Assembly (NCBI RefSeq): GCF_014873485.1
Contig: NZ_JADBDT010000001.1
Span: 1,860,001-1,924,000 of the forward strand
From: Sphingopyxis sp. OAS728
GTDB taxonomy: Bacteria > Pseudomonadota > Alphaproteobacteria > Sphingomonadales > Sphingomonadaceae
Reading direction: 5' to 3'
DNA length: 64,000 nt
Shown: positions 37,914 through 47,950 of the stretch, in pieces
Position numbering within the stretch: position 1 is the first letter of the stretch
How the letters are laid out: every line of letters starts with the position of its first letter
Translations under genes and position numbers: made by a program
Notes under the pieces: model-generated
What the model saw: only the letters and a program-made list of their open reading frames with translations
The model's database searches: none
Told to the model about the DNA's origin: nothing

Positions 37914-39446
37914 TCATACGGAGGTTTCGATCGGCAGTGTGAAGGCGATGGTGGCGCCGCGTTCGATATTGTTCGCCGCGGCGATGCGGCCGCCTTGCGC
38001 CTCGACGATCGACCGGCAGATCGACAGGCCAAGGCCCATGCCGTCGCCTTTGGTGGTGAAGAAGGGATCGAAAATCCGCGCCGGGTCGCCGGCGATGCCC
38101 ACGCCGCTGTCGATCACCGCGAGGCGCACCGCATCCGCGTCCCGGTCCAGCCGAACCTGCAGCCGGCGCGGCGCGGGGCTCGCGCGCATCGCCTGGATCG
38201 CATTCACGAGCAAGTTGACGAGCACCTGCTGGACCTGGACGCGATCGCCGATCACATGCGGCACCGGTGCCCCATCGGCGATCTCCACCGAAACGCCCGC
38301 CGCGCCCGCTTCGCGAGCGACGAGGCCGGTCGCTTCCTCCACCAGTTCCTGAAGGTCGAGCGGCCCGGGTTCGGGCACGGTCTTGCGGGCTTGTGACCGG
38401 ACGCGCGCGACGACCTCGGCGGCGCGATTGCCGTTGGCAACGATATGATCGAAACAGCCCTCCGCCTCGTCGATGTTCGGCACATCGCGCACCAGCCAGC
38501 GCTTGCCCGATTTGCCATAGTTGACGATTGCGGCGAGCGGCTGGTTGACTTCATGCGCGATCGAGGCGGCGAGCTGGCCGAGCGTCGACACGCGCGCGGC
38601 ATGCGCCAGTTCGGCCATCGTCTGTTCGACCCGCGCGCGCGCCTCGTTGCGCTCGGTCACGTCGAGCGCGATCAGCAGCGCGCGCGACCAGGGATCGCCC
38701 TCGGCAATCAGCCGCACGCGCAGCACGACATCGACAGTGCGGCCGTCGCGCGTGACATAGCGCACGTCGTTCTCGGCCATCTCGGCGCCCTCGGCGAGCG
38801 ATACCAATATGTCGACGAGCGCGGGCTCGGCACCGGGGGCATGCTCGCCGGCCTGGCTCTGCCCGACCATTTCGGCGCGGGTGCCGCCGAACAGGTCGGC
38901 CGCCGCTTGGTTCGCCTGACCGATGACGGCCTTGCCAACCGCAGCGCGCACGGCGTCCGGATGCGCGGCCAGCCAGGCGCGGCGATCGACGTCCGCGGGC
39001 ACCGTATCGAGAAGATATTGCCGCGTCCCCGACCAGTCGGATTCCCAGATGGGAAAGCCCGCCCCGTCGAATATGGTGCGATAGCGCTGTTCGGATCGCC
39101 GCCGTTCGGCCTCGGTCCGCAATTGCCCGATCGACAAGAGCGTCGTTGCGGCGATCGCCACCAGGCTGACGCCCAGCCGGACATAAGCGGCGTCGATCGG
39201 GTCGCCCAGATGGTCGGCGGCGAAGGCGGTCAAGGCCAGCCCGGCGCAGACGGAGCCGGCGACGAACACCGCGCGCGGCCCGCACGCGCGGGCCACCAGC
39301 AGCACGACGATGATGTAGAGCACCGCCACCGCGCCCTGCAGCGGGCTGAGGAGATCGGCAACGAAGATTCCGAGCCCGATAAAAAAGGCGGCGGCGAGCG
39401 GTGCCCGGCGGCGTCCGGGCAAAGGCATCCATTCCTGATCCATCAC
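37914..39446 (-). CDS. Membrane-bound PAS sensor histidine kinase
   Basis: The 510-residue kinase has three to four N-terminal membrane helices (about 17-107), a PAS region (about 118-265) and a HisKA domain with H298 in SIAHEVNQPL. An HATPase domain (LLVNAIQAM, DSGVGI, GMGLGL) follows. The PAS part (FPIWESD ... AWLAAHPDAV) resembles that of the kinase at 24587, but this one is membrane-bound. The downstream CheY-like and FixJ-type genes are its likely targets. Confidence 0.87.
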   Translation of the reverse strand: MMDQEWMPLPGRRRAPLAAAFFIGLGIFVADLLSPLQGAVAVLYIIVVLLVARACGPRAVFVAGSVCAGLALTAFAADHLGDPIDAAYVRLGVSLVAIAATTLLSIGQLRTEAERRRSEQRYRTIFDGAGFPIWESDWSGTRQYLLDTVPADVDRRAWLAAHPDAVRAAVGKAVIGQANQAAADLFGGTRAEMVGQSQAGEHAPGAEPALVDILVSLAEGAEMAENDVRYVTRDGRTVDVVLRVRLIAEGDPWSRALLIALDVTERNEARARVEQTMAELAHAARVSTLGQLAASIAHEVNQPLAAIVNYGKSGKRWLVRDVPNIDEAEGCFDHIVANGNRAAEVVARVRSQARKTVPEPGPLDLQELVEEATGLVAREAGAAGVSVEIADGAPVPHVIGDRVQVQQVLVNLLVNAIQAMRASPAPRRLQVRLDRDADAVRLAVIDSGVGIAGDPARIFDPFFTTKGDGMGLGLSICRSIVEAQGGRIAAANNIERGATIAFTLPIETSV

Positions 39447-39550
39447 GCGCGCTATGTCCCCTCCTTCGGATGGCTCGCCATCGGTCCGCGGACGATAGGC
39501 GGCATCGACGCGGCAAACCAGAGCGGGTGCGCCAACCTTCGTATGATTGA

Positions 39551-39625
39551 GGTTCCCCCTCCCCGATCCACTCCTTCAGCTTCCATGCGTCGAACGAGGC
39601 GTTTGCCGATCTGAAGGCGCGCTAG
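39551..39625 (+). pseudogene. Possible remnant of an epoxide hydrolase N-terminus
   Basis: One plus-strand frame reads HSFSFHASNEAFADLKAR and then stops. This resembles the first residues of epoxide-hydrolase N-terminal (EHN) domains, which run on as ADLKxRLxxTR. No start codon or continuation is present. It ends two bases before the stop codon of the convergent sulfatase. The resemblance covers only about 18 residues and could be chance. Confidence 0.25.
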
Positions 39626-39626
39626 C

Positions 39627-41345
39627 CTAGCTTCCGTTCACCATCGCACCCGGTAATTGCGGGGTGTCGGCACCGCCCCAGATTTGACGCGCGCGTCCCT
39701 TGAGGTTGTTGTCATAATCGTCGCTCCACGCATCGACATAGCTGCGCGCCGCCCAATCGTCCCACTGCTGCGCCATCGTGCGCACGCGGTCCGGATGGCT
39801 GGCGGCAAGGTCGTGCATCTCGGCGCGATCGGACGTCATGTCGAAAAGCTGCCAGGGCTTCTGGAAACCCGCGACGAGTTTCCATTTTCCGTCGCGAACG
39901 GCGCGGTTTCCCTCGTGCTCCCAGAAGATCGGCTTGCCTCGCGTCAGAGCCTCGCCGCGAAAGGCAGGAGCCATCGAGCGTCCCTCCATCGGCAGGATGG
40001 CATGCCCGTTGAAATTCCGGGGATAGGTCGCGCCGGCGAGTTCGACGAGCGTCGGCATGACGTCGATCAGGTGTCCCGGCTCGCGGACGAGCGTGCCGCG
40101 CGTCTTTGCGGCGATCCCGCGCGGCCAGTGCGCGATCAGCGGCGTCGCGATCCCGCCCTCGTAAGTGTGGTGCTTGTAATATTGGAAGGGCGCGTTCTGC
40201 AGCGTCGCCCAGTTCATTCCGGTCCAGACGACCGACTGCGCGCTGCCCGGCAGTCCTTCGCCCCTCAGGCGGCCGTCGGGCCCGCTTTCTGCGGTGCCGC
40301 CATTGTCGCTCATCAAGAGGATCAGCGTATTGTCGAGCTCGCCCGATTGCCGCAGCCTTTCGACGAGCGTGCCGATCGCGCGATCGACGCGGTGGATAAC
40401 CGCAGCGTAGACCGCCATCATCGTGTCGAAACGATCCTTCTCCTCATCCGACAATTTATTCCAGTCATAGCTGCCTGGCAGCGCGGCGGGCAGTTCGGCA
40501 TCGGCGGCGATGATGCCGAGCTTCTTTTGCCGTTCGAACCGTTCGCGGCGGATGACCTCCCACCCACGCATGTACCGGCCCTTGAATTTTGCCACATCTT
40601 CGGCCGGGGCCATCAGCGGAAAATGGGCGCCGACGAAGGGCATATAGAGGAAGAAGGGCTTATGCTGTTCGCGCGCCTCGCCGATGAACTTCGTCTGCCA
40701 GTCGACGAACATGTCCGACGAATACCAGTTGCCCTTGCCGACGCGCGGCGAGCTGGCCGGAACGCGCTCGCCGTCGATATACACCGATTGCGCAAGCGGC
40801 TGGGGCTGGTCGGGATAATAGAGCTCGCCCGAGGGCGAAGCGAGCGACCGGTCGAAACCGCGCTGCCACGGTCCGACCCCGCGCGAGATACCAAGGTGCC
40901 ATTTGCCCGCCATTGCAGTGAAATAGCCCGCCGACTTCATGACTTCCGCCAGCGTGACGACGCGGTCCGACAGCTTGCTGTGCAGCCCCTTCGACCCGGG
41001 CACTTCGACCGACTCCAAATGCCCCAATCCCGCCTGGTGCGGATAGGTGCCGCTCAGCAGCGAGGCGCGCGACGGGCTGCACCGCGCATTATTGTAGAAT
41101 TGCGTAAAGGCGAGGCCTCCCTTCGCCAGCGCGTCGATGTTGGGCGTCGGGATTTCGCCGCCGAAGGCGCCCATGTCGGAAAAGCCGACATCGTCGAGCA
41201 GTATGACGACGACGTTGGGCCGGGTTGGCTGCGGGTGGGTCGGCGCCTCAGCCGCGATCGCCGCCGAAGGCAAAATGGTCGCCGCGAGGGTCGCAACGGC
41301 ACAACTCGTATGGGTCAGCAGGCGGACGACGCGTTTGATATTCAC
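39627..41345 (-). CDS. Arylsulfatase-type S1 sulfatase
   Basis: The 572-residue protein has a signal peptide (1 to about 32). The sulfatase domain shows the metal-binding DD (51-52), formylglycine site C89 in CSPSR followed by ASLLSGTYPHQAG, GKWHLG, and late SDNGGTAESGPDGRLRG. Maturation requires conversion of C89 to formylglycine; the enzyme at 53909 could do this. It is divergent from the TonB-dependent receptor at 41572 and marks the left border of the polysaccharide locus. Confidence 0.9.
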   Translation of the reverse strand: MNIKRVVRLLTHTSCAVATLAATILPSAAIAAEAPTHPQPTRPNVVVILLDDVGFSDMGAFGGEIPTPNIDALAKGGLAFTQFYNNARCSPSRASLLSGTYPHQAGLGHLESVEVPGSKGLHSKLSDRVVTLAEVMKSAGYFTAMAGKWHLGISRGVGPWQRGFDRSLASPSGELYYPDQPQPLAQSVYIDGERVPASSPRVGKGNWYSSDMFVDWQTKFIGEAREQHKPFFLYMPFVGAHFPLMAPAEDVAKFKGRYMRGWEVIRRERFERQKKLGIIAADAELPAALPGSYDWNKLSDEEKDRFDTMMAVYAAVIHRVDRAIGTLVERLRQSGELDNTLILLMSDNGGTAESGPDGRLRGEGLPGSAQSVVWTGMNWATLQNAPFQYYKHHTYEGGIATPLIAHWPRGIAAKTRGTLVREPGHLIDVMPTLVELAGATYPRNFNGHAILPMEGRSMAPAFRGEALTRGKPIFWEHEGNRAVRDGKWKLVAGFQKPWQLFDMTSDRAEMHDLAASHPDRVRTMAQQWDDWAARSYVDAWSDDYDNNLKGRARQIWGGADTPQLPGAMVNGS

Positions 41346-41370
41346 CGGATTCTCTCCCTTTGGAATCGCG

Positions 41371-41400
41371 TTATAACCTATATATCATATATATATTGAC
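41371..41400. promoter_or_regulatory. AT-rich divergent promoter with relaxed copy of the locus motif
   Basis: The region between the sulfatase and the receptor has a long AT run. On the minus strand 41379-41388 reads ATGATATATA, one base off the ACGATAWATA motif found at 49320, 52337 and 60528. In such an AT-rich run this single weak match is not strong evidence. Confidence 0.25.
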
Positions 41401-41571
41401 TTTCTTTATCCGCTTGGTCAACTTCGCGGTCAAGGCGTCGACGAGAAGGTGCGGATAACTGCTCGAAATCGGGATCGCGGCCCGCGCGACACCGCCCGGC
41501 TTCCCGGCAGCCCTCCTCCTTCCCGACGCTTCAAGGGCAAAAATGCCCGATCGACGTTGGGAGAGGACAGG

Positions 41572-44382
41572 ATGAGGAAGACAGGTTTTTCGGCCGCTGT
41601 ATCGGTGCTCGCGCTCGTCGCGAGCGCGCCGGCATGGGGACAATCCACCGATACGAATGATGCGCCCGCCACCGATGCGGTCGCCACCGCGGCCCCGGAG
41701 GCCGACGATGCCATCGTCGTCACCGGGATCCGCCGCTCGCTCGAACGCGCCGCCGATATCAAGCGCGATTCGGTGCAGGTCGTTGACGCGATCGTCGCGC
41801 AGGACATCGGCAAGCTGCCCGATCCCACAACCGCCGCCGCCTTGCAGCGCGTGCCCGGCGTCCAGGTGTCGGTGAACCGCAACAACGAACTTGGCGACGT
41901 GCGCGTGCGCGGCCTTCCCGATGTGCTGACCACGGTCAACGGCCGCGAGGTGTTTTCGACCATCGGCCGCAATTTCGACCTGCAGGACATGCCCGCCGAG
42001 GCACTGTCGCGCGTCAACGTCTTCAAATCGCAGACCGCCGACCTGACCGAAGGCGGTCTTGCCGGCGTGATCGACCTCCAGCTCAACCGCCCGTTCAATT
42101 TCAAGGATCCGACCGTCGTGCTCGGCGGCCGCGCGAACTACGGCGACCGCGTCGACAAGATCAATCCGCAGTTCAGCCTGCTCGCGACCGACCGTTGGGA
42201 TACGGGCATCGGCGAGATCGGCGCGCTGATCAACGGCACCTATTCGAAATCCGACTATTATCGCGCGACGACCGTGCTGTTCCAGCGGCGCAGCACCAAT
42301 ACCGCGCCGTTCAACCGGCCGGGATATGTCATCCCCGGCATCCTTCAGAATTTCCCCCAGCAGGGCTTTATCGAACGGCATCAACTCAACGGTGCGCTGC
42401 AATGGCAAGCGTCGTCGTCACTCGAAGCCTATGTCGAGGGTTTCTATACCTATTTCCGCGACCGCGGCAGCCGCAACGGCGCGAATATCCAGCCCTTCAC
42501 CACCGGCACGACGATCACCAGCGTCACCCCCGGCGACAGCTGTATCCAGACGCGCGTCCGCCGCAACAACGGCAATAATCCGGTGATCCAGACCGATGCC
42601 GCGGGCAATCAGACGCTGACCCCCTATGACAAGGTCGAACTGTGCCAGCCCGAAAGCATGACCTTTGCCAATCTGGTGTCGAACCAGACGACGCAGGCGC
42701 GCGACCTCAACCAGCGCAACAAGCAGTTCGCGGGTGGCCTCAAATACAACGAAGGGGCGCTGAACGCGGTCTTCGACGTCGCGTATCAAACGTCGAAGTA
42801 CAAGCTTCAGAACATCACGTCAGACATCGGGAAGCGGCTTCCGAGCCTGACCGTGACGATGGATGTCGACGGCCATGCCGAATATACGGTGCCGGGCGAT
42901 GCGCTGCTCAGCCGCGACGGTCTCTACATCCGCAACGCGCTGATCCAGAATTTCACCGAGAATAGCGGCAAATTGTTCCAGGCGAAGGGCGATGTCGATT
43001 ACGACCTCGATTCTTTCCTGTCGAACATCGCGGTCGGCGTCCGCTATGCGCACCGGTCGGCGGAGGAGCAGTCGGTCAACCTCAACACCGCGACTCCCGG
43101 CGGCAATATCGGCACCGGAAACGACGCAGCGGCGGTGCTGGTATCGAATACCGGCCTGCCCGAGGATTTCCTTGTACTCGGCTCCGCTGCGCCCGACCTA
43201 AACGGCGGATCGCGCTTCTATATCCCCAATCCCGATTTCCTGCTGTCGGAGGAAGGGCTCGACGCCGCGCGTGCCTATTTCCGCCTGCCCGCGGGACGTC
43301 CCGCCTACGACCCGGGACGCGCATTCGATGCAACCGAGGATTCGATTGCGGGCTATGTGCAGGGCAAATATGAGGCCGATCTGTCGAACAGCATCACGCT
43401 CGATGGCGTTGTCGGCGCGCGCTACATCCGCACCAGCCGGACAATCGGCACCAACGTTCCGGCCGGCGGCGGCGCCTTCGACCGGCTGACCGCAAAAACC
43501 GTCGATCACGACTGGCTGCCCAACGCAACCGCGCGTTTCCGGATCGGCGACGATATCCAGATCCGCTTCGGCTACGCAAAGTCGCTGCGCCGGCCCAATT
43601 TCGCGTCGCTCAACCCGGCGATCACACTCAACCAGTCGAACAACCCGCTCGTCCAGAGCACGGGCAATGCGGGCAACCCTGACCTCAAGGCGCAAAAGTC
43701 CGAAAGCCTCGACGCGACCTTCGAATATTATTTCCCGAGCGGCTATATCGCCGTCGCCGGCTATTACCGCGACATCACCGACCGCGTCATCACCAGCGGC
43801 GCGGTCGAAACGATCGACGGCGTCGACTATTCGGTGTCCCGCCCGCGCAACGTCGGGCAGGCAACGCTGAAAGGCATCGAACTCAGCACCCAATATTTCC
43901 TCGATTTCCTGCCGGGTGCGCTGTCGGGCCTCGGGGTGCAGGGCGCCTTCACGCTCGCCGATTCCAAGGTTGGCGGCGACGATCCGCTCGCGGGATATCC
44001 GCTACAGGGCGTGTCGAAATATAACTACACCGTCGGCCTCTTGTACGAAAAGAGCGGGGTCAGCGCGCGGCTGGTCTACACCTACCGTTCCAAATATCTG
44101 TCGCTCGACGCGAGCGGCGAACCGACGTTGCGCCCCTTCACCGACGAGACGATCGACGTCGTCGCGGTGCCCGCGCTCGTCACCTATGCGCGCGGCGCGG
44201 GGCGGCTCGACTTCAACATCGGCTACGACATCACCGACAAGATCCGCGTCGATGTCGGCGGCACCAATATCCTCGGCAGCAACACATCGACCTATTACGA
44301 CTATCCCGGTTATACGAATATCAACAACGAGATGGCGTATGACGAGACGACCTGGTCGGCGGGCGTCCGGGTGAAATTCTGA
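41572..44382 (+). CDS. TonB-dependent receptor (glycan transporter type)
   Basis: The 936-residue outer-membrane protein starts at ATG 41572 after GGGAGAGG (open frame upstream lacks a signal). It has a signal peptide (1-22), a TonB-box-like AIVVTG, a plug domain (KRDSVQVVDAIVAQDIGKLP onwards) and a long beta-barrel ending VRVKF. It imports oligosaccharides into the periplasm using TonB energy. It is a close paralogue of the receptor at 57669. It is divergent from one sulfatase and convergent with another. Confidence 0.92.
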   Translation: MRKTGFSAAVSVLALVASAPAWGQSTDTNDAPATDAVATAAPEADDAIVVTGIRRSLERAADIKRDSVQVVDAIVAQDIGKLPDPTTAAALQRVPGVQVSVNRNNELGDVRVRGLPDVLTTVNGREVFSTIGRNFDLQDMPAEALSRVNVFKSQTADLTEGGLAGVIDLQLNRPFNFKDPTVVLGGRANYGDRVDKINPQFSLLATDRWDTGIGEIGALINGTYSKSDYYRATTVLFQRRSTNTAPFNRPGYVIPGILQNFPQQGFIERHQLNGALQWQASSSLEAYVEGFYTYFRDRGSRNGANIQPFTTGTTITSVTPGDSCIQTRVRRNNGNNPVIQTDAAGNQTLTPYDKVELCQPESMTFANLVSNQTTQARDLNQRNKQFAGGLKYNEGALNAVFDVAYQTSKYKLQNITSDIGKRLPSLTVTMDVDGHAEYTVPGDALLSRDGLYIRNALIQNFTENSGKLFQAKGDVDYDLDSFLSNIAVGVRYAHRSAEEQSVNLNTATPGGNIGTGNDAAAVLVSNTGLPEDFLVLGSAAPDLNGGSRFYIPNPDFLLSEEGLDAARAYFRLPAGRPAYDPGRAFDATEDSIAGYVQGKYEADLSNSITLDGVVGARYIRTSRTIGTNVPAGGGAFDRLTAKTVDHDWLPNATARFRIGDDIQIRFGYAKSLRRPNFASLNPAITLNQSNNPLVQSTGNAGNPDLKAQKSESLDATFEYYFPSGYIAVAGYYRDITDRVITSGAVETIDGVDYSVSRPRNVGQATLKGIELSTQYFLDFLPGALSGLGVQGAFTLADSKVGGDDPLAGYPLQGVSKYNYTVGLLYEKSGVSARLVYTYRSKYLSLDASGEPTLRPFTDETIDVVAVPALVTYARGAGRLDFNIGYDITDKIRVDVGGTNILGSNTSTYYDYPGYTNINNEMAYDETTWSAGVRVKF

Positions 44383-44394
44383 CAAAAGGGGGGT

Positions 44395-44423
44395 CCCCGC
44401 CGCGTTCGCGCGGCGGGGATATT
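44395..44423 (+). terminator. Hairpin between convergent receptor and sulfatase genes
   Basis: CCCCGCCGCG-TTCG-CGCGGCGGGG (44395-44418) is a perfect 10-bp stem with a tetraloop, followed by ATATTTC. It starts 12 bases after the receptor stop. The U-tract is weak but the stem is very stable. Confidence 0.65.
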
Positions 44424-45899
44424 TCATCGCGCCCGATATGGGGGCAGCGCCGCCATCCAGGCCTTGAGCTTGCCAAGCAGGCGGTCGCGGACCGCAGGCT
44501 CGCTCGCCGCGACATCGTTCGCCTCGACGGGATCGCTCGCAAGATCGAAGAGCTGGGGGCTGGCGCCGCCCGCTTCGGCGAGAAGTTTCCAGTCGCCCTC
44601 GCGGATCGCGAAGGGCGGCGCCTGGTCGCGTTCGAGCGCGGGCTGCGGCGGCTCCTTCGCCGCGCCTTCCTTGCCATAGGCCCAATAGAGGTCGGGCCGC
44701 CGCGGAACCGAGCGCCCCTCGATCACCGGCGACAGGTCGATCCCGTCGACGCCCGCCGGAACGCGCGCGCCGACGATATTTGCGAGCGTCGGGAGCAGAT
44801 CGACGCCCTGCGCCACAGTCCGCTCGTCGCGGTGGCCGGCCTTGGCGTGACCCCGCCAGGAAAGGATGAGCGGCTGGCGGATGCCGCCTTCGTAGAGGCT
44901 CCATTTGCGCCCGCGCAGATTCTCGGTGCTGCCGGGTGCGACCTGCCCGTCCTTGTAATAGCGCTGCGCCGACGACGGGCCATTGTCGCTGGTGACGATG
45001 ACCAGCGTGTTGTCCATCTCACCCATCTGGTCGAGGCGGTCGAGCAGGCGGCCGAGCGTCTTGTCCATCTTGACCAGCGAGGCGAGCATCCGGTCGTCGT
45101 CGGAGGATGTGCCCTTGCCCATGACGTCCGACAGGCTTTCGTCGTCGGGCGCCCAAGGGTCGTGCATGTCATTGAGCCAGAGGTTCACGAACCACGGTTT
45201 GTCGGCGTGCTGCGCGACGAAATCGACCATCATATTCGCATAGAGCGACGTGAGATTGGTCTTGATCTCCCAGAAGCGCGGACCTTCTCCGAGCTCGTCC
45301 GACTGCTGCGCGAGAAAGCGTTCCTCGTCGGACACGAGCACGCGCGGACCGAGCCCTTCGAAGGTCGTAAAGCTATGGTCGAAGCCATAGGCGGTCGGCC
45401 ACGGCGCATCGCCGATGTCGCGCCCGCCGCCCAGGTGCCATTTGCCGATGTGCGCCGTCTCATATCCCGCCCCCTTCAGCAGCCGCGCGATATTGGGCAG
45501 CTTGGGGTCAAGCCAGTCGGCCTGCCCGATCGCCTTGTTATAGGCGCGGTCGCTGACATAGTTGATGAAACCGACCTCGGCGGGAAAACGCCCCGTGAGC
45601 AGCCCCGCGCGCGATGCCGAACAGATCGGCGCCGCGTCATAGAATTGCGTCATCAACACGCCTTCGCGCGCGAGGCGGTCGAGGTTCGGCGTCTGGACCT
45701 TCTTGTTCCCCATCACCGACAGGTCGCCGAAGCCCATATCGTCGACGAGGATGAACAGGATGTTGGGCTTGCCGGCCGGTTTAGCCGAAGCCGGCGGGGC
45801 GGCAGCGGGAGCCGCCATGCCCGCGGGCGCCGCGACGCCCATGAGCGCCGCGAGCATGGTGGTCGCGGCCCAGCGGGCCATCGCGGTGCGTCGTGCCAT
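44424..45899 (-). CDS. S1 sulfatase
   Basis: The 491-residue periplasmic sulfatase has a signal sequence (1 to about 30), metal-binding DDMGFGD (53-59), formylglycine site C93 in CSASR-AGLLTGRFPAEVG, GKWHLGGGRD and SDNGPSS. The CxAxR form is acceptable to known maturases. It is strongly similar to the sulfatase at 52389 over its whole length (for example DAPWPTAYGFD and FTTFEGLGPRVLVSDEER are shared), so the two arose by duplication. It lies 15 bases after the GH2 gene in an operon MFS-GH2-sulfatase. Confidence 0.9.
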   Translation of the reverse strand: MARRTAMARWAATTMLAALMGVAAPAGMAAPAAAPPASAKPAGKPNILFILVDDMGFGDLSVMGNKKVQTPNLDRLAREGVLMTQFYDAAPICSASRAGLLTGRFPAEVGFINYVSDRAYNKAIGQADWLDPKLPNIARLLKGAGYETAHIGKWHLGGGRDIGDAPWPTAYGFDHSFTTFEGLGPRVLVSDEERFLAQQSDELGEGPRFWEIKTNLTSLYANMMVDFVAQHADKPWFVNLWLNDMHDPWAPDDESLSDVMGKGTSSDDDRMLASLVKMDKTLGRLLDRLDQMGEMDNTLVIVTSDNGPSSAQRYYKDGQVAPGSTENLRGRKWSLYEGGIRQPLILSWRGHAKAGHRDERTVAQGVDLLPTLANIVGARVPAGVDGIDLSPVIEGRSVPRRPDLYWAYGKEGAAKEPPQPALERDQAPPFAIREGDWKLLAEAGGASPQLFDLASDPVEANDVAASEPAVRDRLLGKLKAWMAALPPYRAR

Positions 45900-45914
45900 C
45901 GGCTTTCCCCTCGC

Positions 45915-47918
45915 CTATTTATCCTCGAACAACGGCTTTGCGATCTTCGCGAAGTCCTCGACCGGCAGCTTCGACACCGCACGGTCGTAGGTGAGAAGGC
46001 CGTTGAGTTCGCCTTCGACATCGCTCGTCTCGGTATAGACCGATGCGGCGAGCCCGACTTCCTTCGCCTGACGGATGATCTCGTCGAACTTGATCTTATA
46101 GCGGCGGCGATAATCTTCCTTGTCGGTCGCGAACTGATAGATGCGCGCGTCGCGATCGGTGAACCAGAGATGCCCGGGGATCGGCAGGCCGACGCCGCCG
46201 AACTCGCCGGTCACGATCGGGCGATCGGCCTGCGGTTCGGGGACCAGCGGCACCTCGTCATAGGTGTGGATGTCATAGACGTCCGACCCGCTGCCCGGCA
46301 CGTCGAACCAGCCACTCGCATTGTTGACCAGGCGGCTCGGGTCCATATTCTTGGCGATGGCGCCGACGGTTTTAACGTCATACTGGCCCCAGCCCTCGTT
46401 GTTGGTCACCCACATGACGATCGACGGGAAGGCACGGAGCGCACCGATCATGCGCGCCAGTTCGGCCTGATATTGCGCCATGCCGCCAGAGGTGAAAGTC
46501 GCCTCGCGGTCGCTGGGTCGCCGCACGGCCTGATCGCCGAACGCGCCCGAGGGCATGTCCTGCCAGATCAATATGCCGAGCCGGTCGGCGTCGCGATAAT
46601 ATTGCGCGGGCTCGACCTTGATATGCTTGCGCAGCATGTTGAAGCCGGCCTTCTTCAGGAAGACAATGTCGCTGCGCGCCGCTTCCTCCGACGGCGGGGT
46701 CAGCAGGCTTTCGGGCCACCAGCCCTGATCGAGCGTGCCGTTGTGAAAGAGCGGCTTGTTGTTGAGCAGCAGCGCCATCTTGCCCGTCTTGGGATCGATG
46801 CCGGTCGAAATCTTGCGCATCCCGAAATAGCTTTTGACGCTGTCGCTGGGCGAGCCGGTTACCGTCGCCGCGGCATAAGCCTCCGCCTCGCGTCCGGTCA
46901 TCGGCGGCAGCCCGGTGCGGTCGTTCCCCGCGCCCGTCGGCGGCGTCACCTTCACCAGTTCGGCCGACAGGTCATAAAGATAGGGATCGTCGGGCGACCA
47001 GAGCCGCGCCTTCGGAATCTTGAGCACGCCCTGCCGGTTGCCGCGGACGATCGTGCTCGCGATCACCTTGCCCTTGTCGCGCGCGGTGATGCGGACCGCG
47101 TCGCTCGGCGTAGCCGTGCTGCTGAGCGCGACATCGACCGTCAATTCGCCCTTGTCGATGTCGGGTACCGCACGAAGGTCGGCGATGTGGAGGTCGGCGA
47201 CGGGCTCGAGCCACACCGTCTGCCAGATGCCGCTGACCGCGGTGTACCAGATACCGCGCGGTTCGAGCGTCTGCTTGCCGCGCGGCTGGTCGCCGGTCGA
47301 GGTCGGGTCGGTGACCTGTACGACCAGTTCGTTCGCGCCGGCGCGCAGATAGCGGGTGACATCGAAGCTGAACGGATCGGAGCCGCCCTTGTGGCTGCCG
47401 ACCACCACGCCGTTCACGAGCACGGTCGATTCGAAATCGACCGCGCCGAAGTGGAGCAAAGTGCGCTGGCCCGGCCATTTCGTGGGCAGCGTGAAGCTGC
47501 GCTTATACCACAGCCGGTCGTCGGGCATCAGCTTGCGCGCGACGCCCGACAGCTTCGACTCGACAGCAAAGGGGACGAGGATCTTGCCGTCCATCGTCGC
47601 CGGCTGCGGCTCGTTCGCCGGGCGGATCGCATAATCCCAATGCCCGTTGAGGTTCATCCACGTGTCGCGTTCCATCTGCGGGCGCGGATAGCTGCGCCAT
47701 GCATTTTCCGGCGTCACCTTGCGGCCCCACTCGGACATGATCGGTCCGACATAGGCGGGCCCACCCTCGGTGCTGCCCGGCGCAGTGTAGCCTGCGGTGT
47801 TGGTCGTCGAATTGGCGGGCTTCTTCGGCGGCGGCGCGGCGGTCTGCGCATAGGCGGCAATGCTGGCGCTACCCGCCAAGAGCGCGGCAACCACAAGCAA
47901 CTTCGAAACAGGCTTCAT
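45915..47918 (-). CDS. Glycoside hydrolase family 2 (beta-galactosidase/glucuronidase type)
   Basis: The 667-residue protein has a signal peptide (1 to about 24), a jelly-roll sugar-binding domain (about 65-235), an Ig-like domain and a TIM barrel. The acid/base glutamate is E508 in VTNNEGWGQ and the nucleophile E572 in TGEFGG, so the enzyme should be active. GH2 enzymes remove terminal beta-galactose, glucuronate or mannose; the adjacent galactonate genes favour galactose. It is co-transcribed with the MFS gene upstream and the sulfatase downstream. Confidence 0.9.
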   Translation of the reverse strand: MKPVSKLLVVAALLAGSASIAAYAQTAAPPPKKPANSTTNTAGYTAPGSTEGGPAYVGPIMSEWGRKVTPENAWRSYPRPQMERDTWMNLNGHWDYAIRPANEPQPATMDGKILVPFAVESKLSGVARKLMPDDRLWYKRSFTLPTKWPGQRTLLHFGAVDFESTVLVNGVVVGSHKGGSDPFSFDVTRYLRAGANELVVQVTDPTSTGDQPRGKQTLEPRGIWYTAVSGIWQTVWLEPVADLHIADLRAVPDIDKGELTVDVALSSTATPSDAVRITARDKGKVIASTIVRGNRQGVLKIPKARLWSPDDPYLYDLSAELVKVTPPTGAGNDRTGLPPMTGREAEAYAAATVTGSPSDSVKSYFGMRKISTGIDPKTGKMALLLNNKPLFHNGTLDQGWWPESLLTPPSEEAARSDIVFLKKAGFNMLRKHIKVEPAQYYRDADRLGILIWQDMPSGAFGDQAVRRPSDREATFTSGGMAQYQAELARMIGALRAFPSIVMWVTNNEGWGQYDVKTVGAIAKNMDPSRLVNNASGWFDVPGSGSDVYDIHTYDEVPLVPEPQADRPIVTGEFGGVGLPIPGHLWFTDRDARIYQFATDKEDYRRRYKIKFDEIIRQAKEVGLAASVYTETSDVEGELNGLLTYDRAVSKLPVEDFAKIAKPLFEDK

Positions 47919-47950
47919 CGGACCCTCCCAATTTATATGATCAATGTGTT

